Positions 1 through 9,045 are shown, counted from the stretch's first letter. The stretch: 64,000 bases of DNA from Pseudomonas putida S13.1.2 (GCF_000498395.2 NZ_CP010979.1:5242501-5306500); one strand, 5' to 3'. Translations and numbers: made by a program. Notes: generated from the sequence alone by a model not told the origin.

Positions 1-462
1 GGCGGCAATCGAATGCAGCTGGCCGTCGACTTCCAGTGGGTAGTTTGGCGCCTGCGCGTCAGCGACGAAGGGGATTTCGGCAGGGATGAACCGCGGTGGG
101 CCCATGTCGACACTCACCTGGCCGTCGTTCTGCACGTCCAGCACGATGATGCCGCTTTTGGTTTCCACGCGGATGCGCTTTTTCGCGGTCAGGCGCTTGT
201 CCAGCACGAAACGGGCGAAGCAGCGCGCACCGTTGCCGCATTGCTCCACTTCAGAGCCGTCGGCGTTGAAGATGCGGTAGCGGAAGTCCACTTCCGGGTT
301 GTTCGGTGCCTCGACGATCAGCAGCTGGTCGAAGCCGATGCCGGTATGCCGGTCACCCCATTGCTTGGCGTGCTTTGGCTGGATATGCGCGTGCTGGCTG
401 ACCAGGTCGAGGACCATGAAGTCGTTGCCCAGGCCATGCATCTTGGTAAAACGCAGCAGCAT
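1..462 (-). CDS. dapF: Diaminopimelate epimerase DapF, 3' part missing at window edge
   Basis: Interconverts LL- and meso-diaminopimelate in the cytoplasm, the step before lysine formation and the source of the peptidoglycan cross-linking residue. The 154 visible residues begin MLLRFTKMHGLGNDF, the family's usual start, and include ECGNG-type sequence QCGNGARC with the first catalytic cysteine at residue 75. The second catalytic cysteine lies beyond the window. The family is normally about 275 residues, so a little over half is present. The start codon lies 4 bp after the lysA stop, so the two genes are almost certainly co-transcribed, lysA first. Identification is secure. Confidence 0.97.
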   Translation of the reverse strand, partial: MLLRFTKMHGLGNDFMVLDLVSQHAHIQPKHAKQWGDRHTGIGFDQLLIVEAPNNPEVDFRYRIFNADGSEVEQCGNGARCFARFVLDKRLTAKKRIRVETKSGIIVLDVQNDGQVSVDMGPPRFIPAEIPFVADAQAPNYPLEVDGQLHSIAA

Positions 463-466
463 GGGC

Positions 467-1714
467 TTACTCCGGCAGCAGGCTTTCGCCAGCATACAGT
501 TCGGCGATGGTCTCGCGGCGGCGAACTTCGAACGCCTGGTCGCCGTCGACCAGGATTTCAGCGCAACGGCCACGGGTGTTGTAGTTGGAGCTCATGACAA
601 AACCATAGGCGCCCGCCGACTGTACGGCCAGCAGGTCGCCTTCGGCCAGGTTCAGCACACGGTCCTTGCCGAGGAAGTCGCCGGTCTCGCAGATCGGGCC
701 GACCAGGTCGTAGGCACGGCCTTCGCCCTCGCGTGGGACGACCGGGCTGACACCCATCCAGGCCTGGTAGAGGGCCGGGCGAATCAGGTCGTTCATCGCT
801 GCATCGATGATGGCAAAGTCCTTGTGTTCGGTGTGCTTGAGGTATTCCACGCGGGTCAGCAGCACGCCGGCGTTGGCCACGATGTAGCGGCCCGGCTCGA
901 ACACCAGGGCCAGGTCACGCTTGCCCACGCGCTCGCGAATAGCCTTGATGTAGTCGGCCACCAGCGGGGGTTCTTCGTCGCGGTAGCGCACGCCAACGCC
1001 GCCGCCCAGGTCCAGGTGGCGCAGGTGGATGCCGCAGTCGGCGAGGCGATCGACCAGGTCCAGCAGGCGGTCGAGGGCATCGAGGAACGGCTCCACAGTG
1101 GTCAGCTGCGAGCCGATGTGGCAGTCGACACCGACCACTTCCAGGTTCGGCAGCTGCGCGGCACGCACGTAGATGGCCTCGGCGTCGGCGATGGCGATGC
1201 CGAACTTGTTTTCTTTAAGGCCGGTGGAGATGTACGGGTGGGTACCGGCGTCAACGTCCGGGTTTACCCGCAGCGACACCGGGGCAACCTTGCCCATCTC
1301 GGCGGCCACGACTTGCAGGCGCTCCAGCTCGTCGGTGGACTCGACGTTGAAGCAGTGCACGCCCACTTCCAGGGCGCGGCGCATGTCTTCGCGGGTTTTG
1401 CCAACGCCGGAGAACACCACGCGGTCGGCGCGCCCGCCAGCAGCCAGCACGCGCTCCAGCTCACCGCCGGAGACAATGTCGAAACCTGCGCCCAGGCGCG
1501 CCAGCACGTTCAGCACGCCAAGGTTGGAGTTGGCCTTGACCGCGAAGCACACCAGGTGCTCGGCGCCTTGCAGGGCGTCGGTGTAGCTGCGGTACTGGGC
1601 CTCGATGTGGGCGCGCGAATACACATAGGTGGGGGTGCCGAAACGTTCGGCGACGGCCGACAGGGCCACCCCTTCCGCGAACAGCTGACCGTCGCGGTAG
1701 TTGAAAGCGTTCAT
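467..1714 (-). CDS. lysA: Diaminopimelate decarboxylase LysA
   Basis: PLP-dependent enzyme that decarboxylates meso-diaminopimelate to lysine, the last step of the pathway. At 415 residues it has the normal family length. Visible motifs are CFAVKANSN with the PLP Schiff-base lysine at residue 60, HIGSQ in the barrel, a glycine-rich GGGVG phosphate-binding loop, EPGR, and CETGDFL near the C-terminus, which carries the cysteine that completes the partner subunit's active site. It sits between lptM (9 bp upstream) and dapF (4 bp downstream), giving a likely lptM-lysA-dapF transcript as in other pseudomonads. Confidence 0.97.
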   Translation of the reverse strand: MNAFNYRDGQLFAEGVALSAVAERFGTPTYVYSRAHIEAQYRSYTDALQGAEHLVCFAVKANSNLGVLNVLARLGAGFDIVSGGELERVLAAGGRADRVVFSGVGKTREDMRRALEVGVHCFNVESTDELERLQVVAAEMGKVAPVSLRVNPDVDAGTHPYISTGLKENKFGIAIADAEAIYVRAAQLPNLEVVGVDCHIGSQLTTVEPFLDALDRLLDLVDRLADCGIHLRHLDLGGGVGVRYRDEEPPLVADYIKAIRERVGKRDLALVFEPGRYIVANAGVLLTRVEYLKHTEHKDFAIIDAAMNDLIRPALYQAWMGVSPVVPREGEGRAYDLVGPICETGDFLGKDRVLNLAEGDLLAVQSAGAYGFVMSSNYNTRGRCAEILVDGDQAFEVRRRETIAELYAGESLLPE

Positions 1715-1723
1715 CTGGTTTCC

Positions 1724-1936
1724 TTACTGCGCAGGCGACTGCTCGGGCTCGGACTGCAGCTCGGGCTGCTGCGCTGGCGCCGGGGCCGGCTTGGCTTTTG
1801 GCTGGTGCTGGTGCGACTTGTGCGCTTTGCCGTTATCGCCGTCTTCAGGCAGATACAGCGGGCCTTTCTGGCCGCAGGCCGAAACGAGGCAGGCAACAGC
1901 GACCAGCGCCGCGAAGGAGGAAATCAGGCGCTTCAT
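1724..1936 (-). CDS. lptM: Small outer membrane lipoprotein LptM (YifL/LppL family)
   Basis: A 70-residue lipoprotein precursor with an N-terminal hydrophobic stretch and the lipobox LVSAC, giving a mature cysteine at residue 21. The mature protein starts CGQKGPLYLP, the diagnostic LptM/YifL motif. The rest is a Pro/Gln/Lys/His-rich low-complexity tail. In E. coli LptM binds the LptDE lipopolysaccharide translocon and helps its disulfide maturation; the same role here is inferred. It heads the lysA-dapF run. Older annotation calls it LppL. Confidence 0.9.
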   Translation of the reverse strand: MKRLISSFAALVAVACLVSACGQKGPLYLPEDGDNGKAHKSHQHQPKAKPAPAPAQQPELQSEPEQSPAQ

Positions 1937-2126
1937 GGGTGAAATCCTTAGAAAAATGCAGTATTGCGCCCGAGTATACCGAGCGACCGGCGGCTTGCCT
2001 ATGCAAGGGCCGGTCCGCCGGGCGGGCTATTCTTACCGCCTTCAATGGCTAATCTTTGCATTCGGCGCCAAGCGCCCGTATCTTGCCCGGCTTGCCTGTA
2101 ACGCAGCCAATTTCGAGGTTCCTGCA
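1937..2126. promoter_or_regulatory. Divergent intergenic region between lptM and cyaY
   Basis: About 190 bp separate the divergent lptM and cyaY starts, so promoters for both must lie here. I could not pick convincing -35/-10 pairs by eye. No repeat or terminator is visible. Confidence 0.4.
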
Positions 2127-2459
2127 ATGAGTTTGAGTGAAGCGCGTTTCCATGATCTGGTCGACGCGACCCAACAGGCCCTGGAAGACCTGTTCGACGA
2201 GAGCGGCATGGACCTGGACATGGAGAACTCCGCCGGTGTTCTCACCGTCAAGTTCGAAGGTGGCGCCCAGCTGATCTTCAGCCGCCAGGAACCGCTGCGC
2301 CAGCTATGGCTGGCCGACCGTTCGGGTGGTTTCCACTTCGACTACGACGAAGAGAGCAAGAAGTGGGTGTGCGAGAAGAGCGACGAGCTGTTGGGCGAGA
2401 TGCTCGAGCGCATCGTCTGGGAGCGGGCTGGCGAGAAGCTGGACTTCGACGAGATCTGA
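2127..2459 (+). CDS. cyaY: Frataxin-like iron protein CyaY
   Basis: A 110-residue bacterial frataxin that binds iron through an acidic surface and modulates IscS-dependent Fe-S cluster assembly. The start MSLSEARFHDLVD is typical of CyaY. The sequence carries the acidic first helix (DLFDESGMDLDME) and the conserved strand region with QLWLADRSGGFHF. An in-frame upstream ATG would add a non-conserved leader through the intergenic region, so the start at this position was chosen. The next gene begins one base after its stop. Confidence 0.95.
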   Translation: MSLSEARFHDLVDATQQALEDLFDESGMDLDMENSAGVLTVKFEGGAQLIFSRQEPLRQLWLADRSGGFHFDYDEESKKWVCEKSDELLGEMLERIVWERAGEKLDFDEI

Positions 2460-2460
2460 C

Positions 2461-2688
2461 ATGAGCAGCGTCCAGGCCCGGCCACCCAAGCCGCTCTACA
2501 GCAACGTCAGCCCCGCCGTGCCATCGCCGTGCATCAGCGTTTGCCGGCTGGACGAGCAGCGGGTGTGCACCGGCTGCCAGCGGCATGTGGAGCACATTCG
2601 CGAGTGGCGTTCCGCCGATGACGAACGGCGTCGGCAGATCTGCCGCGAGGCCCAGGCCCTGCGCGACCAGGCTAAGCCACACTCATAG
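2461..2688 (+). CDS. DUF1289 small cysteine-motif protein
   Basis: A 75-residue protein with the DUF1289 signature CISVC followed by CTGC (PCISVCRLD, then VCTGCQR), four cysteines that look like a metal or Fe-S site. The function of the family is not established. Its start follows the cyaY stop directly, so it is translated from the same message, which hints at a role near Fe-S metabolism, but that is only context. An intrinsic terminator follows about 70 bp downstream. Confidence 0.85.
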   Translation: MSSVQARPPKPLYSNVSPAVPSPCISVCRLDEQRVCTGCQRHVEHIREWRSADDERRRQICREAQALRDQAKPHS

Positions 2689-2757
2689 CAAGGGCTTGAG
2701 TATTTGCCCGGCTGTGGTAGTGTCGGGTTTCTGCGTCGGTGACGCCAAAGCCTTCAC

Positions 2758-2783
2758 AAACCCCGCCCTTGGGCGGGGTTTTG
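2758..2783 (+). terminator. Intrinsic terminator between DUF1289 gene and rnk
   Basis: Perfect 8-bp stem (CCCCGCCC / GGGCGGGG) with a 2-nt top, preceded by AAA and followed by TTTTG. It ends the cyaY-DUF1289 unit, or could attenuate rnk, whose start is 50 bp further on. Confidence 0.85.
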
Positions 2784-2832
2784 CTTTATCTGCACGACGA
2801 AAATCGCCTGTTCAAAGGAGTCTGACTGGATC

Positions 2833-3243
2833 ATGAGCACCAAGCCTTCCCTCATCCTCACCCGATTGGACGTACAGCGTCTGGAGCGTCTGATCGACAG
2901 CCTCGACGAGAGTACGCCGGGTGTGCTCGCCCTGCAGGACGAGCTGGACCGCGCCGAGCAGGTGGTCGGTCACGAGGACGTGCCAGCGGGCGTGGTGACC
3001 ATGAACTCGCGCGTGCACTGCCGTGAGGAAGCCAGCGGCAAGGACTACCACCTGACGTTGGTCTATCCGAAGGACGCAGGGCCGGAAGGCAATGTCTCGG
3101 TCCTGGCACCGATCGGCTGCGCTTTGCTGGGGCTTTCGGTGGGCGAGCAGATCGACTGGCCGGCACCGGGTGGCAAGACCCTCAAGCTGAAGCTGCTGGA
3201 AGTGGAGTACCAGCCAGAAGCGGCGGGCGATTACGACCTGTAA
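2833..3243 (+). CDS. rnk: Regulator of nucleoside diphosphate kinase, Rnk
   Basis: A 136-residue member of the GreA/GreB-related Rnk family. The N-terminal part is a short helical hairpin (LTRLDVQRLERLIDSL) and the C-terminal half is the FKBP-like GreA domain (VTMNSRV to WPAPGG). Rnk binds RNA polymerase, and its loss alters nucleoside diphosphate kinase levels in E. coli and Pseudomonas. RBS-like AAAGGAG lies upstream of the start. It is flanked upstream by a terminator and downstream by a REP pair, so it is likely monocistronic. Confidence 0.93.
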   Translation: MSTKPSLILTRLDVQRLERLIDSLDESTPGVLALQDELDRAEQVVGHEDVPAGVVTMNSRVHCREEASGKDYHLTLVYPKDAGPEGNVSVLAPIGCALLGLSVGEQIDWPAPGGKTLKLKLLEVEYQPEAAGDYDL

Positions 3244-3250
3244 GGGCAAG

Positions 3251-3369
3251 GGGGCCGCTGCGCGGCCCATCGCCGGCAAGCCAGCTCCCACAAGGGTTGC
3301 ACAAGGCCCGAGGCCGGCACCGTACCTGTGGGAGCTGGCTTGCCGGCGATGGGCTGCAAAGCAGCCCCC
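3251..3369. repeat. Inverted REP pair (GCCGGCAAGCCAGCTCCCAC type)
   Basis: Two REP copies in opposite orientation around a roughly 40-bp spacer: GCCGGCAAGCCAGCTCCCAC on the left and its complement on the right, with outer GC-rich stems ending in GGGGCCGC and GCAGCCCC. It lies between the convergent ends of rnk and cyaA, where it may act as a transcript-stabilising or terminating hairpin. Confidence 0.9.
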
Positions 3370-3371
3370 GA

Positions 3372-6221
3372 TCACTCACTTAGCACCTGCTCCAACCCCT
3401 CATTCAACGCCTGCTCCAGCACCCGCTTGTAGCTCAGGTACACCTGCGTCGCCCCCAGCCGATCATCCAGCAACTCGGACAAATCCAGGTCGGTGATGTA
3501 GCACCGGTACTGTCCGGCCCCGCGCCGTTGCCCGATGATCTGCCTGGCCACCACCGCATACAGCTGCCCACCATGCTCCAGCTCGGAAAACTCTTGCTGG
3601 TCGCAGTACAGCGTCACATGCGCCGCACCCGCCACGCCGGCCTGGATGATGGCCTGCACCTCATAGTAAGGCTGGCCGCTGCCTTCGACCGGAGCCTGGC
3701 GCGGCTCGATGCTGCGCGCCTTGCCAGCGCCGGAAGGCAACAGTTGTGCGTAGTGGATGTCCAGCGAGGCAGCGCGCTGGGTATCCAGCGGCAGCCGGGC
3801 ATCACGGCGCATCACCACCGAACGCAGGAAACGCTGCAGCGGCAGCAGCAGGTGGGCTTCGTCATGCAGGGGAAGGCGCTGCTGCCACAGGGCATTGTAC
3901 TCATCCAGCACATACAACTCGGCCCAGCCACCCTGCAGGCGATAGAACACCTGGATGCAAGCCGGGCGGCCCTGTTCCAGCACCAGGCGCAGGTCATGGT
4001 CCAGCAGGGCATTGGTATCCAGGTACAGCGGGCTGTAGGCGCTACGCTCTTCGCCCAGGTGGGCCAGCAGTGCCTCGTGCTCGGCCAGGGTGGCCAGGCC
4101 TATGTGCCCGGCCATCAGCTCCAGCACATGGGTGTGCTGAGCCACCTCTAGCAGGTAACGGTGGTTGGCGCCCTGGTCCAGCAGCAGCTGCACCGTGTCG
4201 AAAATTTCCTCCACGCGCTGGCCGATGGCTTGTGCGCGACTCTGGCAAAAGCAGCGCACCCGCACCCGTGGTCGGTGGCCGCGCAGCACCGGGCTGTTGA
4301 GGAAGTCGCGCAAGCAACGCACCAGTGCATGTTCGCCGTCGTAGCGCTGGACCAGCACTTCGTTCCAGCTGTTCAGGGTGACCTGGTCCAGGGTCAGGAC
4401 CAGGTTCTCGCGCACGCCTGCGTAGCTCAACGAGTCGGTACGCTCGGTGGTCATCAGGATGTTCAGGTCGCGGTGATGGCGCAGCGGGTCGATGGCGACG
4501 TTGACCAGCAACAACACCTCGTCGGCAACGCTGGGCTGCAGCAGGCGCACTTCGCTGACGATCGGCAAGGGCAGGGGAATACTGTGCTGCAGGCAACCGA
4601 TCAGGTTGAACAGCTCGAATTCACTGAGGTCGCTGGCGCCCGGGTGCAGCGCCACGCGCGTGCTGCTGTCGATCACGCCGTTGCGATGGGCCCACGCCAG
4701 CAGCTCCAGCAGCTCGCGGCAGCGTTTTATCGGGCTGAAGTGCTCCACCTCGTGGGTGCTCAGGTTGCCGCTGTACAGCTCCCAGTGGTAGCTGCCGGGT
4801 TCCTTGCGGTTGGGCGCCTGGACCAGCGTCACGGTGCCTTCGGCGAGGTCCGGGGCGATGCCGGGGTTGATCACCTCGACCTTGCCGGCGCGGCGCTCAA
4901 AGGCCGCATACAGGCGCCGGCCCAGCACATTGAGGTCGCGCTGCTCGGCGCGGCTGCTGGCGTTTTGGGTGCTGGCGAACTGGCTGAGGAAGCGGTAGCT
5001 ATGGTTCAGCTCCGCCACCAGTTCGCGGCGCTCGACAGCGACTTGTTGCACTTTCCACTGGCTACGGCTGTCCAGCAGGGCCAGCTGGCGCTCGTCCCAG
5101 CCCCACTCGTCTGCCAGCCGTTGCAACAGCCGGCGCTGCCAGCCATTGGTGCGGCCCTGGTCGCTGAGCTTTTTGTTCACCTTCAGGTACAGGCTGCGCC
5201 TCACCAGCTCCAGGCGCGCGGGCTCGCCACGTTGCAGCAGGTAACGTTCGATGCGTCGGTACACCATCACATACGGGTCCAGCTCGTCGAGGTCGAGCTG
5301 GTTGGCGAACACCGCCTGCTTGTAATCCAGGCTCAGGCAGCGGACGGCCGGGTGCTCACTGGCGTAGGCCTCGGTCAGCAGCAGCTTGAGTAGCGACTTG
5401 TAGGGCGAATCGATGCCCTTGAACAGTTGCCACAGGCCGGCACCGACGAACTCGCCGGGCGGAACGTGCGCCAGGTTGCCCAGGTCGAGGGCGTCCTGGC
5501 TGCGGATGAAGCGCTTGGTCAGCAGGGTCTGGGTGTAGGTGTGGTAATTGTGTTCCTGGTAGACGGGTACCAGCCACCACAGTGGTGTACGCCCTGCCAG
5601 CCATAGGGTAGTGCGATAGAACTCGTCCAGCAGCAGGTAGTGTTGAGTGGTGCCGCAGTCGTCGGAGCCCAGTTGGCCATCGCGCTGGCCTTGGGCAAAG
5701 CCTTGCGTGTCGATCAGGAAGAAGTGCGCCTCGGCGCCCAGGCTTGCCGCCCAGTCCTCCAGCAATTGGCACTTGCGGCGCAGTTCTCCCAGCAAGTGCT
5801 CGGGCAAGCCGGGCGCATGGCACACCCACAGGTCCATGTCGCTGTGCTCGGCCTGGGCCAGTGAGCCCAGGCTGCCCATCAGGTACAGGCCATGGATCGG
5901 GCGTGGCGGGTTGCCATGGCGGGCCTTGTAGGTGAACGAGCGGGCCAGGCGCTGGGCCTCGACCACCAGCTCGGCACCTGGCTCGTAGCCCGATACGCCC
6001 GCAGGCGTGCTGCCCGAGACGTAGCCCGGCAACAAGGGGTGGTTCACGTGAAACAGCAGCGGCAGCAGCGTCAGTACTTGCTGCTGGCGTGTCGACAAAC
6101 CTTCCATTGCCCGTTGCAGGCGCCCCTGGTTCAGCTGCAGGAAACGCGCACGCAATGTCGCCAGGACCTTGCGATCGATGCCTTCGTCCAGGTCGGGGCG
6201 GATTTCGTGAGGGTGGTTCAT
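3372..6221 (-). CDS. cyaA: Class I adenylate cyclase CyaA
   Basis: Makes cAMP from ATP. At 949 residues it is longer than the E. coli enzyme (848) but normal for pseudomonads. The N-terminal catalytic half contains the nucleotidyltransferase motif GSLGSLAQAEHSDMDLW at residues 116-132, with the two metal-binding aspartates in DMD. The C-terminal half is the regulatory region of class I enzymes. The start at MNHPHEIRPDLDEGID is the first methionine of the conserved region. The cAMP product acts mainly through Vfr/Crp-type regulators. The stop codon abuts a REP pair. Confidence 0.95.
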   Translation of the reverse strand: MNHPHEIRPDLDEGIDRKVLATLRARFLQLNQGRLQRAMEGLSTRQQQVLTLLPLLFHVNHPLLPGYVSGSTPAGVSGYEPGAELVVEAQRLARSFTYKARHGNPPRPIHGLYLMGSLGSLAQAEHSDMDLWVCHAPGLPEHLLGELRRKCQLLEDWAASLGAEAHFFLIDTQGFAQGQRDGQLGSDDCGTTQHYLLLDEFYRTTLWLAGRTPLWWLVPVYQEHNYHTYTQTLLTKRFIRSQDALDLGNLAHVPPGEFVGAGLWQLFKGIDSPYKSLLKLLLTEAYASEHPAVRCLSLDYKQAVFANQLDLDELDPYVMVYRRIERYLLQRGEPARLELVRRSLYLKVNKKLSDQGRTNGWQRRLLQRLADEWGWDERQLALLDSRSQWKVQQVAVERRELVAELNHSYRFLSQFASTQNASSRAEQRDLNVLGRRLYAAFERRAGKVEVINPGIAPDLAEGTVTLVQAPNRKEPGSYHWELYSGNLSTHEVEHFSPIKRCRELLELLAWAHRNGVIDSSTRVALHPGASDLSEFELFNLIGCLQHSIPLPLPIVSEVRLLQPSVADEVLLLVNVAIDPLRHHRDLNILMTTERTDSLSYAGVRENLVLTLDQVTLNSWNEVLVQRYDGEHALVRCLRDFLNSPVLRGHRPRVRVRCFCQSRAQAIGQRVEEIFDTVQLLLDQGANHRYLLEVAQHTHVLELMAGHIGLATLAEHEALLAHLGEERSAYSPLYLDTNALLDHDLRLVLEQGRPACIQVFYRLQGGWAELYVLDEYNALWQQRLPLHDEAHLLLPLQRFLRSVVMRRDARLPLDTQRAASLDIHYAQLLPSGAGKARSIEPRQAPVEGSGQPYYEVQAIIQAGVAGAAHVTLYCDQQEFSELEHGGQLYAVVARQIIGQRRGAGQYRCYITDLDLSELLDDRLGATQVYLSYKRVLEQALNEGLEQVLSE

Positions 6222-6388
6222 TGTGCGCTCGGGCAGGCCAGTAAAGCTGTGGCGAGTTTAGCTTGAGTGGCGGGGCCGGATAAGCGGTAATTGGGATTTT
6301 TGGCGCCATTTTCCCAGCGCTCGCCTGCTCCAGCTTTCGCTGCGCTTCAGGCATTATGGGCGCGTTGAGTTCATGTAGAGAATTTCCG

Positions 6389-6841
6389 ATGCGTGTATGG
6401 ATCGATGCCGACGCCTGCCCTAAGGCGGCCAAGGATCTGATCGTCAAGTTCGCCCTCAAGCGCAAGTTTGAGGTGGTGATGGTTGCAGGGCAGGCCGTGG
6501 CCAAGCCGGCGTTCGCGATCGTGCGCCTGATCGTGGTACCCAGCGGCATGGACGCAGCCGACGACTACCTGGTCGAACACGCCGTGCCGGGCGAGCTGGT
6601 GATCTGCAGTGATGTGCCGCTGGCTGACCGCCTGGTTAAAAAGGGCGTGACCGTGCTGGACCCGCGCGGGCGCGAATTCGACGAGCGCAACATGGGCGAC
6701 CGCCTGGCGGCGCGCAACCTGTTCACCGAGTTGCGTGAGCAGGGCCAGGTGGGGGGAGGGCAGGCGGCTTATGGTGAACGTGAAAAGCAGGCGTTTGCCA
6801 ATGCGCTGGACCGGATCATTGCCCGGCTGAGTAAAACCTGA
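6389..6841 (+). CDS. yaiI: YaiI/YqxD family (DUF188) protein
   Basis: A 150-residue protein starting MRVWIDADACPKAAKD, the characteristic beginning of the UPF0178/YaiI family. The pattern of acidic residues (DADACP, CSDVPLADRL, DPRGREF) fits a PIN/NYN-like metal-binding fold, so nuclease activity is possible but not demonstrated for this protein. The upstream in-frame methionine at 6356 was rejected because the conserved family start is here. It is divergent from cyaA and followed by a REP pair. Confidence 0.85.
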   Translation: MRVWIDADACPKAAKDLIVKFALKRKFEVVMVAGQAVAKPAFAIVRLIVVPSGMDAADDYLVEHAVPGELVICSDVPLADRLVKKGVTVLDPRGREFDERNMGDRLAARNLFTELREQGQVGGGQAAYGEREKQAFANALDRIIARLSKT

Positions 6842-6843
6842 TG

Positions 6844-6962
6844 CGGGGCTGCTTTGCAGCCCATCGCCGGCAAGCCAGCTCCCACCTCGACCGCGTTGAC
6901 CTCAAGCCATGCCCTATTGCTGTAGGAGCTGGCTTGCCGGCGATGGGCTGCGCAGCGGCCCC
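6844..6962. repeat. Inverted REP pair between yaiI and elbB
   Basis: Same REP class as the copy downstream of rnk: GCCGGCAAGCCAGCTCCCAC and its inverted partner, with outer stems GGGGCTGC and GCGGCCCC. It occupies almost the whole gap between two convergent genes. Confidence 0.9.
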
Positions 6963-6968
6963 AAGGGC

Positions 6969-7643
6969 TTACTGGTCACCCTCGTGCGTGAGTTCCAGGA
7001 TTCGGTCCACCAGCTTGTAGATCCCGCCCGCCGCTTCGCTGATCGACTTGGCCTCCATGTAAGCCGGGGTAGTCACCAGCTTGCGCTGGGTGTCTTCGAC
7101 AATGTCGTGTACATCGCACTCTTCATGGGTGCCGCCCATTTTCTCGACAGCCGCCGCAGTGCCTGCGTCGCTACCGATGGTGCAGACCACGCCCGGCCCG
7201 TAGATCTTCGCGGCCAGTGCCGGCGAAATGCAGATCAGGCCAACCGGCTTGCAGGCGTCGGCAAAGGCTTCGGCCAGGGCGAGCACGTCTGGGTTGACGC
7301 TGCAGTTGGCGCCTTCCACGGCGAAGTTGGACAGGTTTTTCGCCGCCCCGAAACCGCCCGGCACGATCAGCGCATCGAAGTCATCAGCCTTGGCTTCGCG
7401 GATGTCCTTGACCTCGCCGCGGGCAATGCGGGCAGACTCCACCAGCACATTGCGCGACTCGGGCATTTCCTCGCCCGTCAGGTGGTTGATGACATGCATC
7501 TGCGCAATGTTCGGCGCGAAGCACTGCACCTGCGCACCGCGCTGGTCGAGGCGCAGCAGGGTGATCACGCTTTCGTGGATTTCGGCGCCGTCATACACGC
7601 CACAGCCGGAAAGAATCACCGCTACTTTTTTTGTCATGCTCAT
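6969..7643 (-). CDS. elbB: DJ-1/PfpI family protein ElbB (glyoxalase-like)
   Basis: A 224-residue DJ-1/PfpI superfamily protein. It starts MSMTKKVAVILSGCGVYDGAEIHES, the usual ElbB beginning. The nucleophile-elbow cysteine is at residue 138 in ICISPAL, and IVPGGFGAAKNLS is the conserved loop. ElbB was first linked to isoprenoid synthesis by genetics in E. coli, and the E. coli protein has weak glyoxalase activity; its physiological role is unsettled. A start at the second methionine (7637) is equally possible. Confidence 0.9.
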   Translation of the reverse strand: MSMTKKVAVILSGCGVYDGAEIHESVITLLRLDQRGAQVQCFAPNIAQMHVINHLTGEEMPESRNVLVESARIARGEVKDIREAKADDFDALIVPGGFGAAKNLSNFAVEGANCSVNPDVLALAEAFADACKPVGLICISPALAAKIYGPGVVCTIGSDAGTAAAVEKMGGTHEECDVHDIVEDTQRKLVTTPAYMEAKSISEAAGGIYKLVDRILELTHEGDQ

Positions 7644-7749
7644 TACTCCAGTGTCGAGGCGCTAAATGTCCTCTAGTTTGGCAGATGTCGCCATAGGGGT
7701 TGCCGCAGGTGCGGCCTAATCTTGATGGATACCGCCTGAGGCCGTACCC

Positions 7750-9045
7750 ATGGACCTGATACTGCTGGCCGTGCCGTTCTTCTTCGTGCTGATCGCCGTG
7801 GAGCTGGTGGCCGACCGTGTGCGTGGCCAGCGCAACTTTACCCTGGCCGACTCGATCAACAGCCTGAGCACTGGCGCGCTGTCGACCAGCACCGGGTTGC
7901 TGACCAAGGGGGTAGGGCTGCTGACCTACGCCCTGGCGTTCGAGCACCTGGCGCTGTTGCGCCTGCCGCCCGAAGCCTGGTGGGTATGGCTGCTGGCCTT
8001 CGTGCTGTACGACTTCTGCTACTACTGGCTGCACCGCCTGGGCCATGAACGCAACGTGCTGTGGGCCGCGCATTCGGTGCATCACCAGAGCGAGGAGTAC
8101 AACCTCACCACCGCGCTGCGCCAGACCAGTAGCGGGTTCATCTTCTCGTGGGTCTTCTACCTGCCGCTGGCGTTGCTGGGCGTGCCGCCACTGGTGTTCA
8201 TCACCGTGGCATCGCTCAACCTGCTGTACCAGTTCTGGGTGCATACCCGGCACGTTCCCAAGCTTGGCTGGCTTGAGTGGGTGTTGATCACGCCTTCCAA
8301 CCATCGCGTCCACCATGCGCAAAACCCTGCTTACTTGGATCGCAATTACGGCGGCGTGTTCATTCTCTGGGACCGTCTGTTCGGCACCTTCAAAGAGGAA
8401 GACCCGGCCGAGCCGGTGGTGTTCGGGGTAACCACGCCGCTGGCCAGCTGGAACCCGCTGTGGGCCAATTTGCAGTTCTACGCCCAGCTCTGGCATGACG
8501 CCCGGCGCACTGCCAGCCTGTGGGACAAGCTGCGCATCTGGTTCATGCCCACTGGCTGGCGCCCGGCCGATGTGGCCGCACGCTATCCTCAGGCCAAACA
8601 GGACCTGACGGTGTTTCGCAAGTTCGAGATTGCCCTGGACCGCCCGCAACAAGCCTACGTGGCCATGCAGTTCGTGGTCTATGTGGCCTTGGGCAGCTAC
8701 CTGATGGACGTAGCCGAAGGCGTGCCGGTCGCCGCGCTGGTGCTCGGCTGGTCGCTGATGGCGTTTGGTCTTTTCGTATTGGGCGCGTTGCTGGAGAACC
8801 GGCCCTGGGCTGCACGCCTGGAGCTGGCGCGGCTGGTGGTGAATGCGCCGGCGCTGTACCTGGCCGGCGCACTCGGCCTAGCGGTGGTCGCGCCGCTGGC
8901 CTGGTTCCTTCTCGTGGTCTACAGCCTTCTCAGCCTCTGGGGCCTGGGCCTGGTCCGCCGCCTTGCGCTCCGCGCGCAGGGCACGGAAGCGCCTGCGCAG
9001 CCACAGCAGGGCGCCCAGACCCAGCAGGCCACCGAGCACCCATAG
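7750..9045 (+). CDS. Sterol desaturase/fatty acid hydroxylase family membrane protein
   Basis: A 431-residue integral membrane protein of the di-iron fatty acid hydroxylase superfamily. The histidine ligand boxes are HRLGH (95-99), HSVHH (108-112), HTRH (165-168) and HRVHH (185-189). Several hydrophobic segments surround them, and a further hydrophobic block occupies roughly residues 310-410. The lipid substrate is unknown; family members hydroxylate or desaturate membrane lipids. The last 20 residues are a Gln/Ala-rich tail. Its final 168 bp overlap the convergent dedA-family gene; see findings. Confidence 0.88.
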   Translation: MDLILLAVPFFFVLIAVELVADRVRGQRNFTLADSINSLSTGALSTSTGLLTKGVGLLTYALAFEHLALLRLPPEAWWVWLLAFVLYDFCYYWLHRLGHERNVLWAAHSVHHQSEEYNLTTALRQTSSGFIFSWVFYLPLALLGVPPLVFITVASLNLLYQFWVHTRHVPKLGWLEWVLITPSNHRVHHAQNPAYLDRNYGGVFILWDRLFGTFKEEDPAEPVVFGVTTPLASWNPLWANLQFYAQLWHDARRTASLWDKLRIWFMPTGWRPADVAARYPQAKQDLTVFRKFEIALDRPQQAYVAMQFVVYVALGSYLMDVAEGVPVAALVLGWSLMAFGLFVLGALLENRPWAARLELARLVVNAPALYLAGALGLAVVAPLAWFLLVVYSLLSLWGLGLVRRLALRAQGTEAPAQPQQGAQTQQATEHP

